A DNA stretch of 60,766 bases, from positions 1 through 60,766 of the forward strand of contig ONCJ01000009.1 in NCBI GenBank assembly GCA_900316295.1, written 5' to 3'. This DNA comes from an uncultured Prevotella sp. Its GTDB lineage: Bacteria > Bacteroidota > Bacteroidia > Bacteroidales > Bacteroidaceae. Position numbers and translations under genes: made by a program. Positions 44,301 to 52,348 of this stretch are shown piece after piece (the first letter of the stretch is position 1; every line of letters starts with the position of its first letter). Below the pieces are notes generated by a model. That model ran no database searches and was not told the DNA's origin. It saw only the letters and a program-made list of their open reading frames with translations.

Positions 44301-44608
44301 CTTCTCACCAGATGGGTGATGGTCCAGAACAGGAACATGATACATGTGGCTGAGAGCAGCGCACTCATCGTGTTCACCATCAGCGCCACCGTCTGCGCAC
44401 TGCTGGCAAACTGTGAGAATAGGTTGGCTGTAAGCATAAAAAAGGGTGCCCCGGGTGGGTGGCCTATCTCCAGCTTGTAGCCAGTGGTTATAAACTCAGG
44501 ACAATCCCAAAACGATGCCGTAGGCTCCACGGTAGAGCAATATACGAAGGCGGCAATAGCAAAAGCTATCCATCCCATAATATTGTCTACCAATCTAAAC
44601 TTTTTCAT
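41327..44608 (-). CDS. DUF2723 multi-pass membrane protein (glycosyltransferase-like)
   Basis: 1093 residues. The N-terminal half has about 12 membrane segments and the DUF2723 signature YCSTVEPTASFWDCPEF with LEIGHPPGAPFFML; the WDCPEF acidic residue is placed like the catalytic acid of GT-C glycosyltransferases. The C-terminal third is soluble and ends in helical repeats (KALKAMAKVEKEIPEY, AYTLCDKKQKALQIYDKLW). The family is related to TMEM260-type protein O-mannosyltransferases, which suggests protein glycosylation at the inner membrane; the donor and acceptor are unknown. First gene of a pair with the deacetylase; promoter at 44641. Confidence 0.85.
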   Translation of the reverse strand: MKKFRLVDNIMGWIAFAIAAFVYCSTVEPTASFWDCPEFITTGYKLEIGHPPGAPFFMLTANLFSQFASSAQTVALMVNTMSALLSATCIMFLFWTITHLVRRLILKDWDSLTLSKIIAIEASGLVGALIYTFSDTFWYSAVEGEVYAYSSAFTAVVFWLILKWEDHADEPHSDRWLVLIAYMTGLSIGVHLLNLLCIPAIVLVYYYKRVPDANLKGSLIALTLSFVLVAAVLYGVVPGIITVGGWFELFFVNTLGMKFNTGLIIYMLLLIGTVIWAIYETQQDKSLLRQNIAFTASVGLLGIPFYGYGWNAFIIGAIVLALLWVVVSRKNAGKPLVSARLKNTTLLCMLMLMIGYSTYAVIVIRSTANPPMDQNSPEDIFTLGSYLSRDQYGDNPLVYGQAYSSEPAVAEDGMHYEMKEGAPIYQRKEKASADEKDSYFVVRHKTHYVYAQNMLFPRMWDAGHAGQYESWMGGITGRDVDGVKIPTQAENLRFFLSYQCNFMYWRYFMWNFAGRQNDIQGNGELEHGNWLTGFSAIDNMMYGDQDKLPDELKENKGHNVFYCLPLIIGLIGLFWQAWRGKRGIQQFWVVFFLFFMTGLAIVVYLNQTPGQPRERDYAYAGSFYAYAIWCGIGVAAIIDWLKKLKLNETLVASVVALLTLCIPIQMASQTWDDHDRSGRFTCRDFGQNYLMSLQETGNPIIYTNGDNDTFPLWYNQDVEGVRTDARVCNLSYLQTDWYIDQMIRPAYDSPALPISWPRLDYVSGTNEYVQVEPSYKEQVLQFYAESPEEAKAQFGDEPFELKNVLKYWVRSKDPNNHVIPTDTLYLTIDKEAVKKSGMLMASDSIPDKMVISLSGKRALYKGDLMMLEMIANANWTRPIYVALTVGSENYMNLGDNFIQEGLVNRITPFTTAAEGAKRFDTERTYDLVMNKFKWGGLSKKGLYLDETITRMCYTHRRLVAQLALQLALEGKKDKALKAMAKVEKEIPEYNVPMNYMSGAADMAQAYTLCDKKQKALQIYDKLWKNSEQYAKWYLSLSDRGFSMSQNDCFMQFQMMMSIMQAVDEIDTKWVDKHEPIAKKLIETYQAKGGNMPE

Positions 44609-44640
44609 CTATGTCTCTTCAGTTTTTTCTAATCTGCCTG

Positions 44641-44648
44641 CAAAAGTA
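44641..44648 (-). promoter_or_regulatory. Promoter -7 element of the DUF2723 gene
   Basis: TACTTTTG on the minus strand, 33 bases before the ATG at 44608. Confidence 0.6.
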
Positions 44649-44823
44649 CACTTTTTTTTCGCATATATCAATACATTTCATGAAAAAAACAATCTCCCTG
44701 CACTTACATTACACTCTTATCATGTTGCTGTTGTGCTCTTGTCATGTACTCATAATGCTCTTGTGTAGTCCCAATCTGATACAAATCTTCTGCCAAAAAC
44801 CATGCTTTCTCATCTACTGACAA

Positions 44824-44839
44824 TAAGCGTATACGCTTA
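44824..44839. promoter_or_regulatory. Perfect 16-base palindrome, possible operator
   Basis: TAAGCGTATACGCTTA reads the same on both strands. It lies 73 bases beyond the stop of the YqaA gene and about 175 bases upstream of the DUF2723 -7 element. A protein-binding site is possible; no hairpin-plus-U-run is present. Confidence 0.4.
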
Positions 44840-44911
44840 AAGGCAAGATAGTAGCATAGGGAAAATATCCTTATCCTGCAAGGAAAAGGTTGTAATGTTC
44901 GTAACTCTCGC

Positions 44912-45364
44912 TTACATAGCCATTCCTACTCCATAGATGAGGAGGACGTAGCGGAGGAACTTGCCGAGTGTGATGCTGAATAAGGAGAGGGGAAGATTGG
45001 CACGGGTGAGGCCGAGGACGATGGTGATGGCGCTGCCAAGGATGGGGATGAAGGAGAAAAAGCCCATGAGGGCTCCGTGACCACGCATAAACCGACGAGC
45101 CTGAATGAGCTTCTCACGACGTACATGCAGATAGCGCTCAATCCATTCTAACTTACCCAGTCTGCCGACTCCATAATTGAACATACCACCAGCCACATTG
45201 CCGACGGTACCATAGATGACAAGTCGCCAAGGATCAAGACCGGCAGTCTGCAATCCTACCATCACTACTTCGCTACTGAAGGGGAAGAAGCTGCCTGCAA
45301 GAAAGGCGGCAAGACCCATGCCAAGATAGCCCCAACTGGTCAGAATGTCAATAATGAATTGCAT
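44912..45364 (-). CDS. YqaA/DedA-type membrane protein
   Basis: 150 residues with four membrane segments. It has the VTT/DedA-like order: ...WGYLGMGLAAFLAGSFFPFSSE, GNVAGGMFNYGVGRLG, and FFSFIPILGSAITIVLGLTRANLP. DedA relatives move lipids such as undecaprenyl phosphate or maintain the proton gradient; the small YqaA subgroup has no settled role. Its start overlaps the end of the upstream membrane-protein gene by 25 bases, making it the last gene of the run starting at cysE. Confidence 0.85.
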   Translation of the reverse strand: MQFIIDILTSWGYLGMGLAAFLAGSFFPFSSEVVMVGLQTAGLDPWRLVIYGTVGNVAGGMFNYGVGRLGKLEWIERYLHVRREKLIQARRFMRGHGALMGFFSFIPILGSAITIVLGLTRANLPLSLFSITLGKFLRYVLLIYGVGMAM

Positions 45365-46464
45365 ATTTCTGTAGGTATTAGCGGTGCAATAAGACTGAGA
45401 ATGGTAATAGTAAGGGCGAGAAACAACAGCAACTTGGTGAGACGGTTGGTCCAGCGGGTATGGGTGAGCGCAACGAAGTGGGCTATCAAGGGTGCTGTGG
45501 TGACGATAATCATACCGATGAGACTCTCAATGTGTTGTGGCTGTGCCAGCATAAAGATGATGGCTGCGATGTTGACGACGACAATGGACTCATAGAGTAG
45601 CTGCGTCTTGATGTGGTCTTGCTGCTTGGTACGGAAATAGTGGACGGTACCTATGATAGCGCATAGTATGGGCAGCGCATACTGGGCTATATGTAATATT
45701 GAACAAAGAGAGAATGATGGCTGTACGAAAATGGAATAGTAATATGGTATGGGTGAGTGGAACTGGGCGATGTCTGCCACATATTCGGTGAAGAAAGTCT
45801 TGATGGGGGTGAGGGTGTCGGTGTCTACGGCATACGATGCCCATGCCTTGTATGCGAGGATTATCCAGTATGGCGTGATGAGTCCTAATATGGATGCGAA
45901 GAATGTCTTGACGGAGAGCGACAACAGACGGGTGCCCATCAGCAGCCATAGCAGAGGAACGAAGAAGAGTATCTGAGGAAAGAAGATGCTTGCAACCGAC
46001 AGACTGACAAAGGCATAGTATACCTTACCTGTGGCTTTCCTGTCCTGATAGGTGAGGAAGAGCAGATAGAAAAGTAGTGAGGTGGCAAGGGTGACGACAT
46101 TTCTCTCTGCCGACCAGTGGGTGATGGTGAGTGTGGTAGCCATTACAAGAAAGCAGCTCGACACCATACGGCTGTATATGCGTATCAGGGCATTGCGATT
46201 GTTGAGCTCGGCTATCAGGAATACTGATATCAGGGTGAGTAGGCCCCATAATAGGACGTAGGACGTTGAATGTTGAACATTGAACGTTGGGTGAGGGGTG
46301 AGGGGTGAAAGGCTATGGGTAGGCGAGCTCTGCTCGGGAATGAGACAGGAGCCGTATGCCAACATATACCATGCGCTGACCAGCCAGGCTGGTAGGCACA
46401 GTAATATGGTAGCAATCAATGCGAAACGGCTCTCGGCTATCTTGTTCTGAAATCTTTTTATCAT
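45340..46464 (-). CDS. Multi-pass membrane protein of unknown function with repeat-encoded loop
   Basis: 374 residues with about eight to ten membrane segments and no motif I recognise. Residues 53-71, just before the second membrane segment, are encoded by eight consecutive 7-base repeats (46251-46306) of the kind seen elsewhere only between genes, so this loop ([17 protein letters not shown]) is probably an insertion. The start overlaps the purD stop by 4 bases and the end overlaps the YqaA start by 25 bases, which indicates a working, cotranscribed gene despite the insert. Confidence 0.7.
   Translation of the reverse strand: MIKRFQNKIAESRFALIATILLCLPAWLVSAWYMLAYGSCLIPEQSSPTHSLSPLTPHPTFNVQHSTSYVLLWGLLTLISVFLIAELNNRNALIRIYSRMVSSCFLVMATTLTITHWSAERNVVTLATSLLFYLLFLTYQDRKATGKVYYAFVSLSVASIFFPQILFFVPLLWLLMGTRLLSLSVKTFFASILGLITPYWIILAYKAWASYAVDTDTLTPIKTFFTEYVADIAQFHSPIPYYYSIFVQPSFSLCSILHIAQYALPILCAIIGTVHYFRTKQQDHIKTQLLYESIVVVNIAAIIFMLAQPQHIESLIGMIIVTTAPLIAHFVALTHTRWTNRLTKLLLFLALTITILSLIAPLIPTEICNSLLTF
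46251..46306 (-). repeat. Heptamer array inside a membrane-protein gene
   Basis: Plus-strand units ATAGGAC, GTAGGAC, GTTGAAT, GTTGAAC, ATTGAAC, GTTGGGT, GAGGGGT, GAGGGGT. It shares 17 bases with the intergenic array at 35760 and 16 bases (GAACGTTGGGTGAGGG) with the purD insert at 46703-46718. Confidence 0.85.
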
Positions 46465-47807
46465 ATCAGGTCCTTGCCAATGTCGCTGCGGAAATATTTA
46501 TCCTTGAAGTCAATCTGTTTGGCTACTTCGAATGAGCGTGCAAGTGCTTCTGCCTGATCTTTGCCATAGCTGGAGACTGCGATCACCCTGCCGCCATTGG
46601 TGACAACCTGCCCATCCTTCATAGTGGTACCGCTATGGAAGAGAAGGGTGTCTTTGGAGCGTTCTTTCTCCGCTTTGCTATTAAAGCGAGCAAGCTCGAG
46701 CGGAACGTTGGGTGAGGGATGAGAGCCTTCTTGGTTCTCATTAAATGTAATGGGGTAGCCCTTCTTGTATGCCTCGGGATAGCCACCGCTGACAAGCATC
46801 ACACATACGGCACTGCGGTCGTCGAACTCTATGACGCGATTGGCAAGATTGCCCTCAGCCACTCCCTCGAAGAGGTCTACGATGTCGCTCTTCAGTCGCA
46901 GCATCACGCTCTCAGTCTCTGGGTCGCCCATACGGCAGTTGTATTCAATGACCATTGGCTCGCCTTCGACATTGATGAGTCCGAAGAAGATGAATCCCTT
47001 GTAGTCGATACCCTCCTCGGCAAGTCCGTTGACAGTAGGACGAATGATGCGGTCTTCCACCTTTCGCATCCATTCCTTTGTAGCAAAGGGTACTGGCGTG
47101 ACACTGCCCATGCCTCCGGTATTCAGACCAGTGTCGCCTTCGCCGATACGCTTGTAATCCTTGGCTTCTGGCAGTATCTTATAGTTCTTGCCGTCGGTTA
47201 GGACGAATACCGAGCACTCGATGCCGCTAAGGAACTCCTCGATGACAACATGTGATGAGGCATTGCCGAACATACCACCAAGCATCTCACGCAATTCCTT
47301 CTTAGCCTCGTCAAGGGTAGGGAGAATAAGCACACCCTTGCCGGCGCATAGTCCGTCGGCCTTCAGTACATAAGGAGCCTTCAGAGTCTCGAGGAATGCC
47401 AATCCCTCTTCCAGGTGCTCACCGTCGAAGGTCTGATAGCGAGCTGTCGGAATGTTGTGCCGCTGCATGAATCCCTTGGCAAAGTCCTTAGACCCCTCGA
47501 GCACAGCACCTGCCTTGGATGGTCCGATGACGGGTATGTTCTTGGTGCGGTCGTCGGCTTTGAAGTCATCGTAGATACCTTTTACCAGAGGGTCTTCAGG
47601 ACCAACTACGACCATGTTAATATTATGCTCTACTACAAACGATTTTAGCGCATCAAAGTCATCTGCCTTGATGTCCACGTTCTCGCCAACCTCGATAGTG
47701 CCAGCATTACCTGGTGCGATGAACAACTGTTCGCATTTCTCACTCTGTGCAATCTTCCATGCCAGTGCGTGCTCTCTGCCGCCACTGCCTAATAAAAGTA
47801 TTTTCAT
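46461..47807 (-). CDS. purD: Phosphoribosylamine--glycine ligase
   Basis: 448 residues from ATG 47807 ([19 protein letters not shown]). ATP-grasp enzyme of purine synthesis joining phosphoribosylamine and glycine. Visible landmarks: [57 protein letters not shown] and [12 protein letters not shown] (metal-binding Glu/Asn). After [15 protein letters not shown] there is an extra stretch of about 25 residues (about 361-386, [21 protein letters not shown]) before LLFHSGT, encoded partly by heptamer repeats; in purD genes as I know them this spot is short. A TTG 9 bases upstream is also in frame. Confidence 0.94.
   Translation of the reverse strand: MKILLLGSGGREHALAWKIAQSEKCEQLFIAPGNAGTIEVGENVDIKADDFDALKSFVVEHNINMVVVGPEDPLVKGIYDDFKADDRTKNIPVIGPSKAGAVLEGSKDFAKGFMQRHNIPTARYQTFDGEHLEEGLAFLETLKAPYVLKADGLCAGKGVLILPTLDEAKKELREMLGGMFGNASSHVVIEEFLSGIECSVFVLTDGKNYKILPEAKDYKRIGEGDTGLNTGGMGSVTPVPFATKEWMRKVEDRIIRPTVNGLAEEGIDYKGFIFFGLINVEGEPMVIEYNCRMGDPETESVMLRLKSDIVDLFEGVAEGNLANRVIEFDDRSAVCVMLVSGGYPEAYKKGYPITFNENQEGSHPSPNVPLELARFNSKAEKERSKDTLLFHSGTTMKDGQVVTNGGRVIAVSSYGKDQAEALARSFEVAKQIDFKDKYFRSDIGKDLI
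46703..46727 (-). repeat. Heptamer-type insert within purD
   Basis: Plus-strand GAAC followed by GTTGGGT, GAGGGAT, GAGAGCC. The first 16 bases are identical to 46282-46297 in the neighbouring gene. It encodes part of the extra loop of PurD. Confidence 0.75.
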
Positions 47808-47837
47808 ATCTCTCAATTCTTAATATTCACTTCTAAT

Positions 47838-49775
47838 CTACTTCAAATAATCCTCAAAGTATTGCGTGATTCTCTCATGTAGGTGGACACTGCTATGTCC
47901 ACGCATGTTATGTGGCTCGCCAGGATATACGAAGAAGTCGGGCTGGGTGCCAGCCTCGATACATGCCGCAAGGAACGACAGACAGTGTTGTGGAACTACG
48001 GTGTTGTCGTTGTAGCCAGTGATTATCTGTAGTTTTCCTTTAAGGTTCTTGGCTTTGTCGATGAGACTTACCTTTGCATATCCTTCGGGATTAGTCTGTG
48101 GCGTGTCCATATAGCGCTCGCCATACATCACCTCATACCATCGCCAGTCGATGACGGGTCCGCCTGCTACGCCCACCTTGAATACGTCGGGATAGGTGGT
48201 CATCAGCGAGATCGTCATAAATCCGCCAAAGCTCCAGCCATGTACTCCAAGTCTGTCGCCATCCACGTATGGTAGTGACTTAAGATACTCCACACCCTTC
48301 ATCTGGTCTTTCATCTCTATCTGTCCCAGCTGTCGGAATGTAGCCTGTTCGAAATCACGTCCTCGGTTCTCGCTGCCACGATTGTCGAGAACGAAAATGA
48401 TATATCCCTTTTGTGCCATGTATGTCTCCCATGAACGAGAGCTGTAGTGCCAACGTGCATCGACATTGTGAGCATGCGGTCCACCATAGACATATACTAC
48501 CGTGGGATATTTCTTCGAAGGGTCGAAGTCGTATGGCTTCACCATTCTATAGTAGAGGTCGGTAGTGTCGTCGGCAGCCTTGATGGTGCCCTGCTCGAAG
48601 ATAGGTACCTTATAACCTTCCCATGGATCTTTGGCAGTGAATAGCTCACGGCTCTTACCTGTGTCGGTGCTGGTCACCATGATACGTCTTGGAATGTCTG
48701 GCTCTGAATAGTTGTCGAGCAGAGTCTTTCCCGTAGGTGACAGCTGGGCATAATGCCATCCGCGCTGGTTGTCCAAGGGCTTGCGATGCCCTGACCTTAT
48801 GTCTACGGCATATATGTTGCGTTGTATCGGATTAGCCTCATTGGAGGCGATGATGACGGATTTAGCTTTAGTGTTGAACCCGATGAGTTCCATTACAACC
48901 CATTTGCCCGATGTCAATTGGCGTATCAGCTTGCCATTCTTATTATATAGGTATAGGTGGTTGTAGCCATCACGCTGACTTTGCATCAGGAATGTGCTGT
49001 CGTCCCAAGGCAAGAACACGATGGGGTGGAGTGGTTCTACGTATTTCTTGTTTTGTTCACGATATAACTCTTTTACGCGCTTGCCATTTGTTGCGTCATA
49101 GCTCACGAGTCGGCAGTCATTCTGATCACGGTTTAGCTCAAACATGTATATCAACTTTGAGTCTGGACTCCATGATATGTTGGTGAAGTAGCGGTCGGTG
49201 GGGGCACCGGCATCAAGGTATATGACAGATTGGCTCGCAAGGTCATATACTCCTATGGTGACTTTGTGTGATGTCTCGCCTGCCATAGGGTATTTGTCGG
49301 GCATGTACTGCGCTATTCGAGCATCTATGTTCACTTGCGGATAGTCAGTCACCATCGACTGGTCCATCCTGTAAAATGCTACCTTTTGCTTGTTTGGACT
49401 CCAGAAGATACCTTCCTCAATGCCAAACTCGTTGCGATGGACAGCTTCACCATAGACGATATCACGGCTACCGTCGGTTGTGAGCTGATGGCGAGAACCG
49501 TCTGTGTCGACCAAATAGAGTTGGCAGTCGTCCTCCTTTACAATTTGTGGCTCATTGGTCTGTGGCTCCTCATGCTTGTCTGCTCTTACCGGCATCTCCC
49601 CCTTCCACTTATAATGGCGATACTCGGGTACCATCTTGCGATAGTTCTTACCGCCGAAGTTCAGCTCTTCCAGTGTAAACTCCTTTTGTGCCATTACGTG
49701 AAGTGGAATGATGAGTTGTAGTGAGATGAGTAGTAAGGAGGGTAGTAGTGAGGCGATAGCCTTCTTATTCTTCAT
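47838..49775 (-). CDS. S9 prolyl oligopeptidase family protein (dipeptidyl-peptidase IV type)
   Basis: 645 residues from ATG 49775, with signal peptide ending in HVMAQ. The N-terminal beta-propeller contains EGIFWSPNKQKVAFYRMDQSMV, typical of DPP IV. The hydrolase domain has Ser in HGWSFGGFMT, Asp in GYNDNTVVPQH and His in PGEPHNMRG. It removes dipeptides ending in proline or alanine in the periplasm or outside. The frame is open for 83 codons upstream, but that part is an out-of-frame copy of the repeat-encoded tail of the rlmL-like gene and would bury the signal peptide. It overlaps that gene by 11 bases. Confidence 0.92.
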   Translation of the reverse strand: MKNKKAIASLLPSLLLISLQLIIPLHVMAQKEFTLEELNFGGKNYRKMVPEYRHYKWKGEMPVRADKHEEPQTNEPQIVKEDDCQLYLVDTDGSRHQLTTDGSRDIVYGEAVHRNEFGIEEGIFWSPNKQKVAFYRMDQSMVTDYPQVNIDARIAQYMPDKYPMAGETSHKVTIGVYDLASQSVIYLDAGAPTDRYFTNISWSPDSKLIYMFELNRDQNDCRLVSYDATNGKRVKELYREQNKKYVEPLHPIVFLPWDDSTFLMQSQRDGYNHLYLYNKNGKLIRQLTSGKWVVMELIGFNTKAKSVIIASNEANPIQRNIYAVDIRSGHRKPLDNQRGWHYAQLSPTGKTLLDNYSEPDIPRRIMVTSTDTGKSRELFTAKDPWEGYKVPIFEQGTIKAADDTTDLYYRMVKPYDFDPSKKYPTVVYVYGGPHAHNVDARWHYSSRSWETYMAQKGYIIFVLDNRGSENRGRDFEQATFRQLGQIEMKDQMKGVEYLKSLPYVDGDRLGVHGWSFGGFMTISLMTTYPDVFKVGVAGGPVIDWRWYEVMYGERYMDTPQTNPEGYAKVSLIDKAKNLKGKLQIITGYNDNTVVPQHCLSFLAACIEAGTQPDFFVYPGEPHNMRGHSSVHLHERITQYFEDYLK

Positions 49776-51279
49776 CTTCAAAGAGCCTCCTTCTCTGTTC
49801 TGCCGATTTGTTTCTTCTCTTGTCGTTTCGGAAGTCCTTTGTCCTGTCTCCACGAAAGTCTTTTCTTGTACCCTCGTACCTTCGTTCCCTCGCTCCTTCA
49901 TTCTTTCGTTCCCTTGGTCGGTCGTTCCTACGCTCCCTTGGTCGGTCGTCGTTTTTGCGTTTTCTTCCAAGATAGTCTTTCTCGAACGAGTGGAATGTGA
50001 AGGAACGGATGTCTCCTTCTTCATTTTCCTCGTCTTCGGTGAGTCGTTGTTTGAAGTCGCGGTTCTTCTTGAAACGATGTTTCTGTGCCATCTCCCTTTT
50101 CTCCTCTTCTGTCTTCACGATGCCACCTTCACTGCGGAAGGCTTTCATCTTGCCGTCGAAAAGAGTGTATTTGCGGAACTCGCACTCAAGACTGCCATTG
50201 TATACGGGAATCTTTATCGATGGTTTCAGACCAATCTGTTCGAAACACTCCTCGCGATAACTCAGTATCCAAGCGTCGTTGCCTCCGAAGGCATGCTTCA
50301 ATCGCTCGCCAATCATCTTGTATGTTGCAAGCAGGTTGGGCGTTGAGATACGTTCTCCGTATGGAGGATTTGTAACCATGATACTCTTTGCCGAAGGCTT
50401 CTCAAAGTCTTTCATGTCAGCCTGTTCTACAGTGATAAACTGAGCCATTCCTGCTGCTTTGACGTTGAGTCGTGCTGTGTTCACAACCTTCATATCTATG
50501 TCGTAGCCATAGATGCGGTGTTTGAACTCTCTCTCATGTGAGTCGTCATTATATATCTTGTCAAAAAGATCTTGGTCGAAGTCAGACCATTTCTCAAAGG
50601 CAAACTCTTTGCGGAACACGCCAGGTGAGATATTTCTGGCGATAAGTGCAGCCTCAATAAGAAGAGTACCGCTACCACACATCGGGTCGATAAAGTCGCA
50701 TTCACCGTTCCAGCCAGTCATCAATATCATTCCGGCAGCAAGAACCTCATTGAGAGGTGCGTCGACACTCTCCTGACGATAGCCACGACGATGGAGAGAC
50801 TCACCACTGGAGTCAAGTGACAGCGTGGCGTCATCCTCGGCGATATGTATGTTAAGTCGTATGTCAGGATTAGTGACTGAGATGTTTGGTCGGTTGCCAG
50901 TCTTTTCTCTAAACTGATCCACGATGGCATCCTTTACTTTGTATGTGACGAAGCGCGAATTGCGAAACTCCTCCGAGTATACTACCGAGTCTACTGAAAA
51001 GGTCTTACCTTCACCGATGTATTTACTCCAGTCTATCTTTTTCACTTCTTCATACATGTCTTCAGCCGATCGTGCCTTAAAGTGAGCAATAGGTTTCAGT
51101 ATTCGTATCGCTGTATGTAATTGGAAGTTTGCCCGATAGAGCATCTCCTGGTTTCCAGTGAACGACACCATGCGTCGTCCTGTCTCTATGTTGTTTGCAC
51201 CAAGTTCTGTCAGTTCCTTCGCAAGGACATTCTCCAGTCCCATGAAGGTCTTGGCAATCATCTTAAATTCCTGTGCCAT
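49765..51279 (-). CDS. THUMP-domain 23S rRNA guanine methyltransferase (RlmL N-terminal type)
   Basis: 504 residues from ATG 51279; a TTG 18 bases upstream is in frame. N-terminal ferredoxin-like and THUMP region (about 1-160), then the methyltransferase domain with DFIDPMCGSGTLLIEAALIARN and catalytic MVTNPPYGERI. It corresponds to the half of RlmL that makes m2G2445 in 23S rRNA. The last 70 residues are a basic, repetitive tail (RPRERRNDRPRERKNEG and similar) encoded by heptamer-type repeats at about 49862-49957. It overlaps cysE by 17 bases and the S9 gene by 11 bases. Confidence 0.88.
   Translation of the reverse strand: MAQEFKMIAKTFMGLENVLAKELTELGANNIETGRRMVSFTGNQEMLYRANFQLHTAIRILKPIAHFKARSAEDMYEEVKKIDWSKYIGEGKTFSVDSVVYSEEFRNSRFVTYKVKDAIVDQFREKTGNRPNISVTNPDIRLNIHIAEDDATLSLDSSGESLHRRGYRQESVDAPLNEVLAAGMILMTGWNGECDFIDPMCGSGTLLIEAALIARNISPGVFRKEFAFEKWSDFDQDLFDKIYNDDSHEREFKHRIYGYDIDMKVVNTARLNVKAAGMAQFITVEQADMKDFEKPSAKSIMVTNPPYGERISTPNLLATYKMIGERLKHAFGGNDAWILSYREECFEQIGLKPSIKIPVYNGSLECEFRKYTLFDGKMKAFRSEGGIVKTEEEKREMAQKHRFKKNRDFKQRLTEDEENEEGDIRSFTFHSFEKDYLGRKRKNDDRPRERRNDRPRERKNEGARERRYEGTRKDFRGDRTKDFRNDKRRNKSAEQRRRLFEDEE
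49862..49957 (-). repeat. Degenerate heptamer repeats encoding the tail of the rRNA methyltransferase
   Basis: The plus strand reads as 7-base units such as CGTACCT, TCGTTCC, CTCGCTC, CTTCATT, CTTTCGT. TTGGTCGGTCGT is present twice. Translation gives the Arg/Glu/Asn-rich C-terminal tail. Confidence 0.65.
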
Positions 51280-52234
51280 GATTGAATACGATGTCAAGTT
51301 TGTCTATTTTTTCCTTATTGTATTTACGTGTGTTTGGTTTCATGTCGCGTGTCACCCATACGTTGGCACCCACAACACAACCATTGCCGATGGTGATGCG
51401 TCCCAAGATGGTGGCATTGGCATATATCACCACGTTATCCTCTAAGATTGGGTGACGAGGAATACCTTTTATAGGATTTCCATTGTCGTCGAGAGGGAAG
51501 CTGATGGCACCGAGTGTTACTCCCTGATAAAGTTTTACGTTGTTGCCAATTATACATGTAGCACCAATCACAACACCCGTACCATGGTCTATTGTGAAGT
51601 GATGGCCAATGGTGGCGGCGGGATGAATGTCAATGCCTGTCTCCGAATGTGCCATCTCGGTGATCATTCTGGGTATCAATGGTACTCCGAGATTCATTAA
51701 TTCATGTGCTATGCGATAGTTGATGAGGGCTTTTATCACGGGATAACATGAAATAATCTCGCCCTGACTGAGCGCCGCGGGGTCGCCATTGTATGCAGCC
51801 TCTACGTCTGTAGCCAATATGCTTCTTATCTCTGGCAGCTTGGCAATGAGTTGTGTGGCAAGGTTTGACGCCGTAGTAAGGCATATTGCAGAGTCTGCTC
51901 CTTGTGAGCATCCACACTCTCTGTTCTCAGTATCCTTATCTTTAGTTTCCTCAGAGAAACACAGACCTGCAAGAATCTGTTGCGACAACAATTTATGCAG
52001 TCGCTCTAAATTGACTCCTATTTGGTATTTTATGGTGTGAAACTTTACAGACGAATGTCCGTAGAAACCAGGGAAGAGAATGGCTCTTGCCAGTTCAATA
52101 ATCTCCTCAAGAGCCTTTGCCGAAGGCAGCGGATCACCGTCACGATGTTCATGAAAGAGTCCCTTCAATGATTCCATGCCCGAGAGGGTGTCCACCGTTT
52201 GGGTGATGATGTTAGCTGTTTTTTCGCTACTCAT
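51263..52234 (-). CDS. cysE: Serine O-acetyltransferase
   Basis: 323 residues. A helical N-terminal domain (1-180) precedes a left-handed beta-helix of hexapeptide repeats: IDIHPAATIGHHFTIDHGTGVVIGATCIIGNNVKLYQGVTLG, with the catalytic Asp/His of the family in DIHPAA and DHGTG. It acetylates serine for cysteine synthesis. The N-terminal part is longer than in E. coli CysE and carries a cysteine-containing segment (ENRECGCSQGADSAICL). First gene of a six-gene minus-strand run. Confidence 0.9.
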   Translation of the reverse strand: MSSEKTANIITQTVDTLSGMESLKGLFHEHRDGDPLPSAKALEEIIELARAILFPGFYGHSSVKFHTIKYQIGVNLERLHKLLSQQILAGLCFSEETKDKDTENRECGCSQGADSAICLTTASNLATQLIAKLPEIRSILATDVEAAYNGDPAALSQGEIISCYPVIKALINYRIAHELMNLGVPLIPRMITEMAHSETGIDIHPAATIGHHFTIDHGTGVVIGATCIIGNNVKLYQGVTLGAISFPLDDNGNPIKGIPRHPILEDNVVIYANATILGRITIGNGCVVGANVWVTRDMKPNTRKYNKEKIDKLDIVFNHGTGI

Positions 52235-52260
52235 TGTTGTGTGTCAGTAAAATTACGGTG

Positions 52261-52291
52261 CAAAGGTAGTGAAAACCTCAGCGAGAACAAA
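52261..52291 (-). promoter_or_regulatory. Promoter of the cysE operon
   Basis: On the minus strand TTTG (52291-52288), a 19-base spacer and TACCTTTG (52268-52261), 26 bases before the start. Confidence 0.8.
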
Positions 52292-52309
52292 ATAAAAAAG
52301 AACATTTAT

Positions 52310-52340
52310 TTTGTATTGTCTTCAAATTCCACTACCTTTG
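52310..52340 (+). promoter_or_regulatory. Promoter of the inositol-lipid gene cluster
   Basis: TTTG 52310-52313, a 19-base spacer and TACCTTTG 52333-52340. The ATG is at 52349, so the leader is only a few bases. It is divergent from the cysE promoter. Confidence 0.8.
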
Positions 52341-52348
52341 CCATCTCT

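Larger units (their letters stand above)
44609..44911. other. Gap between two minus-strand genes
   Basis: 303 bases without a supported gene. It holds the promoter of the DUF2723 gene at 44641-44648 and a perfect 16-base palindrome, TAAGCGTATACGCTTA, at 44824-44839. No convincing terminator for the YqaA gene is seen. Confidence 0.5.

Noticed and set aside
43217-44353. 378-codon plus-strand frame opposite the DUF2723 gene
   Set aside because: It is antisense to conserved membrane-protein sequence and its translation (rich in His, Gln, Tyr) has no domain.
49776-50024. N-terminal extension of the S9 peptidase
   Set aside because: It is an alternative frame of the repeat-encoded tail of the rRNA methyltransferase and precedes a clear signal peptide.
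52199-52348. N-terminal extension of the cluster nucleotidyltransferase
   Set aside because: It overlaps cysE and both promoters; the nucleotide-binding motif begins right at ATG 52349.
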